Assembly: GCA_003139735.1 (NCBI GenBank)
Contig: PLGA01000269.1
Coordinates: 9,333-16,402 of the forward strand
Direction: 5' to 3'
DNA from: Bryobacterales bacterium
GTDB taxonomy: Bacteria > Acidobacteriota > Terriglobia > Bryobacterales > Bryobacteraceae
DNA length: 7,070 bases
Shown: positions 5,119 through 7,070 of the stretch, one piece after another
How positions within the stretch are numbered: position 1 is the first letter of the stretch
Layout: every line of letters begins with the position of its first letter
Program-made: the position numbers and the translations under genes
Notes under the pieces: model-generated
Database searches by the model: none
Seen by the model: only the letters and a program-made list of their open reading frames with translations
Told to the model about the DNA's origin: nothing

Positions 5119-7070
5119 ATGATGCGAATCAGATCACTTACGAAAATCGTGGCAGCCGCGACGCTGGCAAGCGCCGGTTTGTGTCTCGCGCAGGATGACA
5201 ATGCGCTGAAGCTCTGGTATAAGCAGCCGGCCGGCGCGTGGACGCAGGCTCTGCCGGTGGGCAACGGGCGGCTGGCGGCGATGGTGTTTGGCGTGGTCCG
5301 CAAGGAGCACATCCAGCTCAATGAGGACACCGTGTGGTCGGGCGAAAAGCGCGACCGCAGCAATCCCGATGCGCCCAAGGCCATTCCCGAGATCCGCCGC
5401 TTATTGATGGAGGGGCATCCGGCGCAGGCGCAGGCGCTGGCGGATCGGGCGATGATAAGCATCCCCAAGGCCTTGCCGGTTTACGAGACTCTGGGCGATC
5501 TGTGGCTGGATTTTGGGGAAGGGCCGGAGGCGGCGGATTACCGCCGCGAGCTCGATCTCGACGCCGCCATCGCTTCCGTGAAGTATACAGCCGGGGGAGT
5601 GCACTATACGCGCGAGGTGTTCGCTTCGGCGCCAGGCAGCCACTGCCTGGTTGTGCGCATCAGCGCCGATAAGCCGGGCAGCGTGTCCTTCCGCGCCACG
5701 CTGGACCGGCCCGCGGATGCTACCACTCAGGCGGCCGATGGCCGGCTGATCATGACCGGCCAGGCGCTTCCGAAGCGCGCCCCGGGAGAGACCAACGGCG
5801 TTCGCTTTCGCGCTGAGGTCAAAGCAACCGTCTCCGGCGGAAGAATGGAGAGTTCCGGCGATCATCTGGATATTTCCGGCGCGAATAGCGCCGTGCTTAC
5901 GGTCGTCGCCGAGACGGAGATTCGGGAGAAGGACTTGGCCGCGTCCTGCGCGCGCGATCTGGCCGCGGCCGCGCGCCCCTATGAAACGCTGCGCAGCGAG
6001 CACATCGGCGACCATCAGCATTTCTTCCGGCGCGTGAAGCTGGACCTTCCGGTGGATGCGGCGGCGCGCGCCTTGCCCACCGACCAGCGGCTCCAGCATG
6101 TGCAGGGGGGAGCGGCGGATCAGGACCTCTTCGCTCTTTACTTCCAATACGGAAGATATCTGCTGATTTCGAGCAGCCGGCCCGGAAGCATGGCGGCGAA
6201 TCTTCAGGGGAAATGGAATGACAGCTTGACGCCCGCCTGGGGAAGTAAATACACCATTAACATCAACACCGAGATGAACTACTGGCCGGCGGAGACATGC
6301 AACCTCTCGGAGCTGACGGCGCCGTTGTTCGACCTGATCGAGAACGGGCGTCAAAACGGCCGCCAGGTGGCGAAGTTCTACTACAACGCGGGCGGGTTCG
6401 TCATGCACCACAATACCGACTTGTGGGGAGACGCCGTGCCGATCGACTTGGCCGCATCCGGTGTCTGGCCCATGGGCGCGGCGTGGCTCACGCTGCATAT
6501 GGCCGAACACTATGATTTCACGCGCGACCGCAAGTTTCTCGCCGAGCGCGCCTACCCGGTCATGAAGGAAGTGGCGCAGTTCTACCTCGATTACCTGGTG
6601 GATGATGGCAAGGGCCATCTGATCACCGGGCCTTCGCTCTCTCCCGAGAACACGTACAGGACACCTTCGGGCGAGAGGGCGGCGGTCACCATGGGGCCGA
6701 CGATGGACACGGAGATCCTGCAGCAGTTCTTCGGGCGGTTCCTGGAAGCCAGCGACATTCTGAAGATCGATCCGGATTTCCGCGCGAAGGTTGCGGCGGC
6801 GAAAGCCAAGCTGCTGCCGTTCCGCATCGGGAAGTGGGGGCAAATCCAGGAATGGATGGAAGACTACGACGAAACTGAGCCGGGGCACCGGCATATCTCG
6901 CATCTGTTCGCTTTGTTCCCCGGCGACCAGATCACGCCCTTCTACACGCCTGAGTTGGCGAAGGCCGCCCGGGCCACCATCGACCGGCGGCTGGCCAACG
7001 GCGGAGGGGGGACAGGCTGGAGCCGCGCCTGGATCATCAATTTCTTCACCCGCCTGCAGGATGGCGACAA
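5119..7070 (+). CDS. GH95 family glycoside hydrolase, second paralogue, C-terminus beyond the window
   Basis: An uninterrupted frame of 650 codons runs off the end of the window; about 140-160 residues should be missing. The N-terminus (MMRIRSLTKIVAAATLASAG, then LCLA before QDD) is a Sec signal peptide. The Cys at 22 is not in a proper lipobox, so a soluble exported protein is more likely than a lipoprotein. The family blocks match those of the GH95 at 407-2821: LPVGNGRLAAMVFG (45-58), IQLNEDTVW (65-73), TININTEMNYWPAE (379-392, with catalytic N381 and N383) and LSPEN (507-511, general acid E510). The spacing from the second Asn to the Glu is 127 residues in both proteins. The final catalytic Asp (FQID motif) lies past the end. 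It should remove terminal alpha-L-fucosyl or alpha-L-galactosyl groups. The middle of the N-terminal domain (about 195-255) differs and is shorter than in the paralogue, so specificity may differ. It is transcribed divergently from the oxidoreductase. Confidence 0.92.
   Translation, partial: MMRIRSLTKIVAAATLASAGLCLAQDDNALKLWYKQPAGAWTQALPVGNGRLAAMVFGVVRKEHIQLNEDTVWSGEKRDRSNPDAPKAIPEIRRLLMEGHPAQAQALADRAMISIPKALPVYETLGDLWLDFGEGPEAADYRRELDLDAAIASVKYTAGGVHYTREVFASAPGSHCLVVRISADKPGSVSFRATLDRPADATTQAADGRLIMTGQALPKRAPGETNGVRFRAEVKATVSGGRMESSGDHLDISGANSAVLTVVAETEIREKDLAASCARDLAAAARPYETLRSEHIGDHQHFFRRVKLDLPVDAAARALPTDQRLQHVQGGAADQDLFALYFQYGRYLLISSSRPGSMAANLQGKWNDSLTPAWGSKYTININTEMNYWPAETCNLSELTAPLFDLIENGRQNGRQVAKFYYNAGGFVMHHNTDLWGDAVPIDLAASGVWPMGAAWLTLHMAEHYDFTRDRKFLAERAYPVMKEVAQFYLDYLVDDGKGHLITGPSLSPENTYRTPSGERAAVTMGPTMDTEILQQFFGRFLEASDILKIDPDFRAKVAAAKAKLLPFRIGKWGQIQEWMEDYDETEPGHRHISHLFALFPGDQITPFYTPELAKAARATIDRRLANGGGGTGWSRAWIINFFTRLQDGD

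Noticed and set aside
5179..5190. Lipoprotein signal at Cys22 of the second GH95
   Set aside because: The residues before the Cys (S-A-G-L) do not fit a lipobox, which needs a small residue directly before it; ordinary signal peptidase cleavage after Ala24 fits better.
5401..6903. A 500-codon open frame on the minus strand opposite the second GH95
   Set aside because: The plus strand has clear GH95 motifs over the whole stretch. The antisense product is rich in Arg, His and Gly with no recognisable domain, which is the usual shadow frame of a GC-rich gene.

Overview
This is a GC-rich bacterial window that looks like part of a carbohydrate-degradation (CAZyme) locus. The secreted enzymes, the twin-arginine (Tat)-type leader on a Gfo/Idh/MocA oxidoreductase and the Ala/Gly/Pro-rich inserts suggest an Acidobacteriota soil or sediment bacterium, perhaps of the Bryobacterales/Solibacter type. 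That assignment is inference; no marker gene is present.

Layout. Positions 1-396 (minus) hold the first 132 residues of a GH127-type (DUF1680) enzyme with a Tat-like leader; it is cut by the window edge. Positions 407-2821 (minus) hold a complete GH95 enzyme of 804 residues (alpha-L-fucosidase or alpha-L-galactosidase family) with a Sec signal peptide. The GH127 gene starts 10 bases after its stop, so the two are almost certainly co-transcribed. Positions 2822-3202 carry no confident gene. They hold a strong stem-loop just downstream of the oxidoreductase and a 23-codon reading frame behind a GGAGG ribosome-binding site. Positions 3203-4804 (minus) hold the Tat-leader oxidoreductase (533 residues), which has an unusual collagen-like Ala/Gly/Pro segment. 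Positions 4805-5118 are a divergent intergenic region with a good sigma70-type promoter reading right and a cluster of inverted repeats. From 5119 to the window end (plus) runs a second GH95 paralogue: 650 residues are visible and its C-terminus is missing.

How the parts fit. All four proteins carry export signals, so they probably act together in the periplasm or outside the cell on a plant-type glycan. Two GH95 enzymes would remove alpha-L-fucose or alpha-L-galactose caps and a GH127 enzyme would remove beta-L-arabinofuranose or a related sugar. The exported oxidoreductase could oxidise a released sugar or a glycoside. Xyloglucan, arabinogalactan and rhamnogalacturonan II side chains are all possible substrates, and the sequence cannot choose between them. 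No transporter, regulator, mobile element, RNA gene or CRISPR array is visible.
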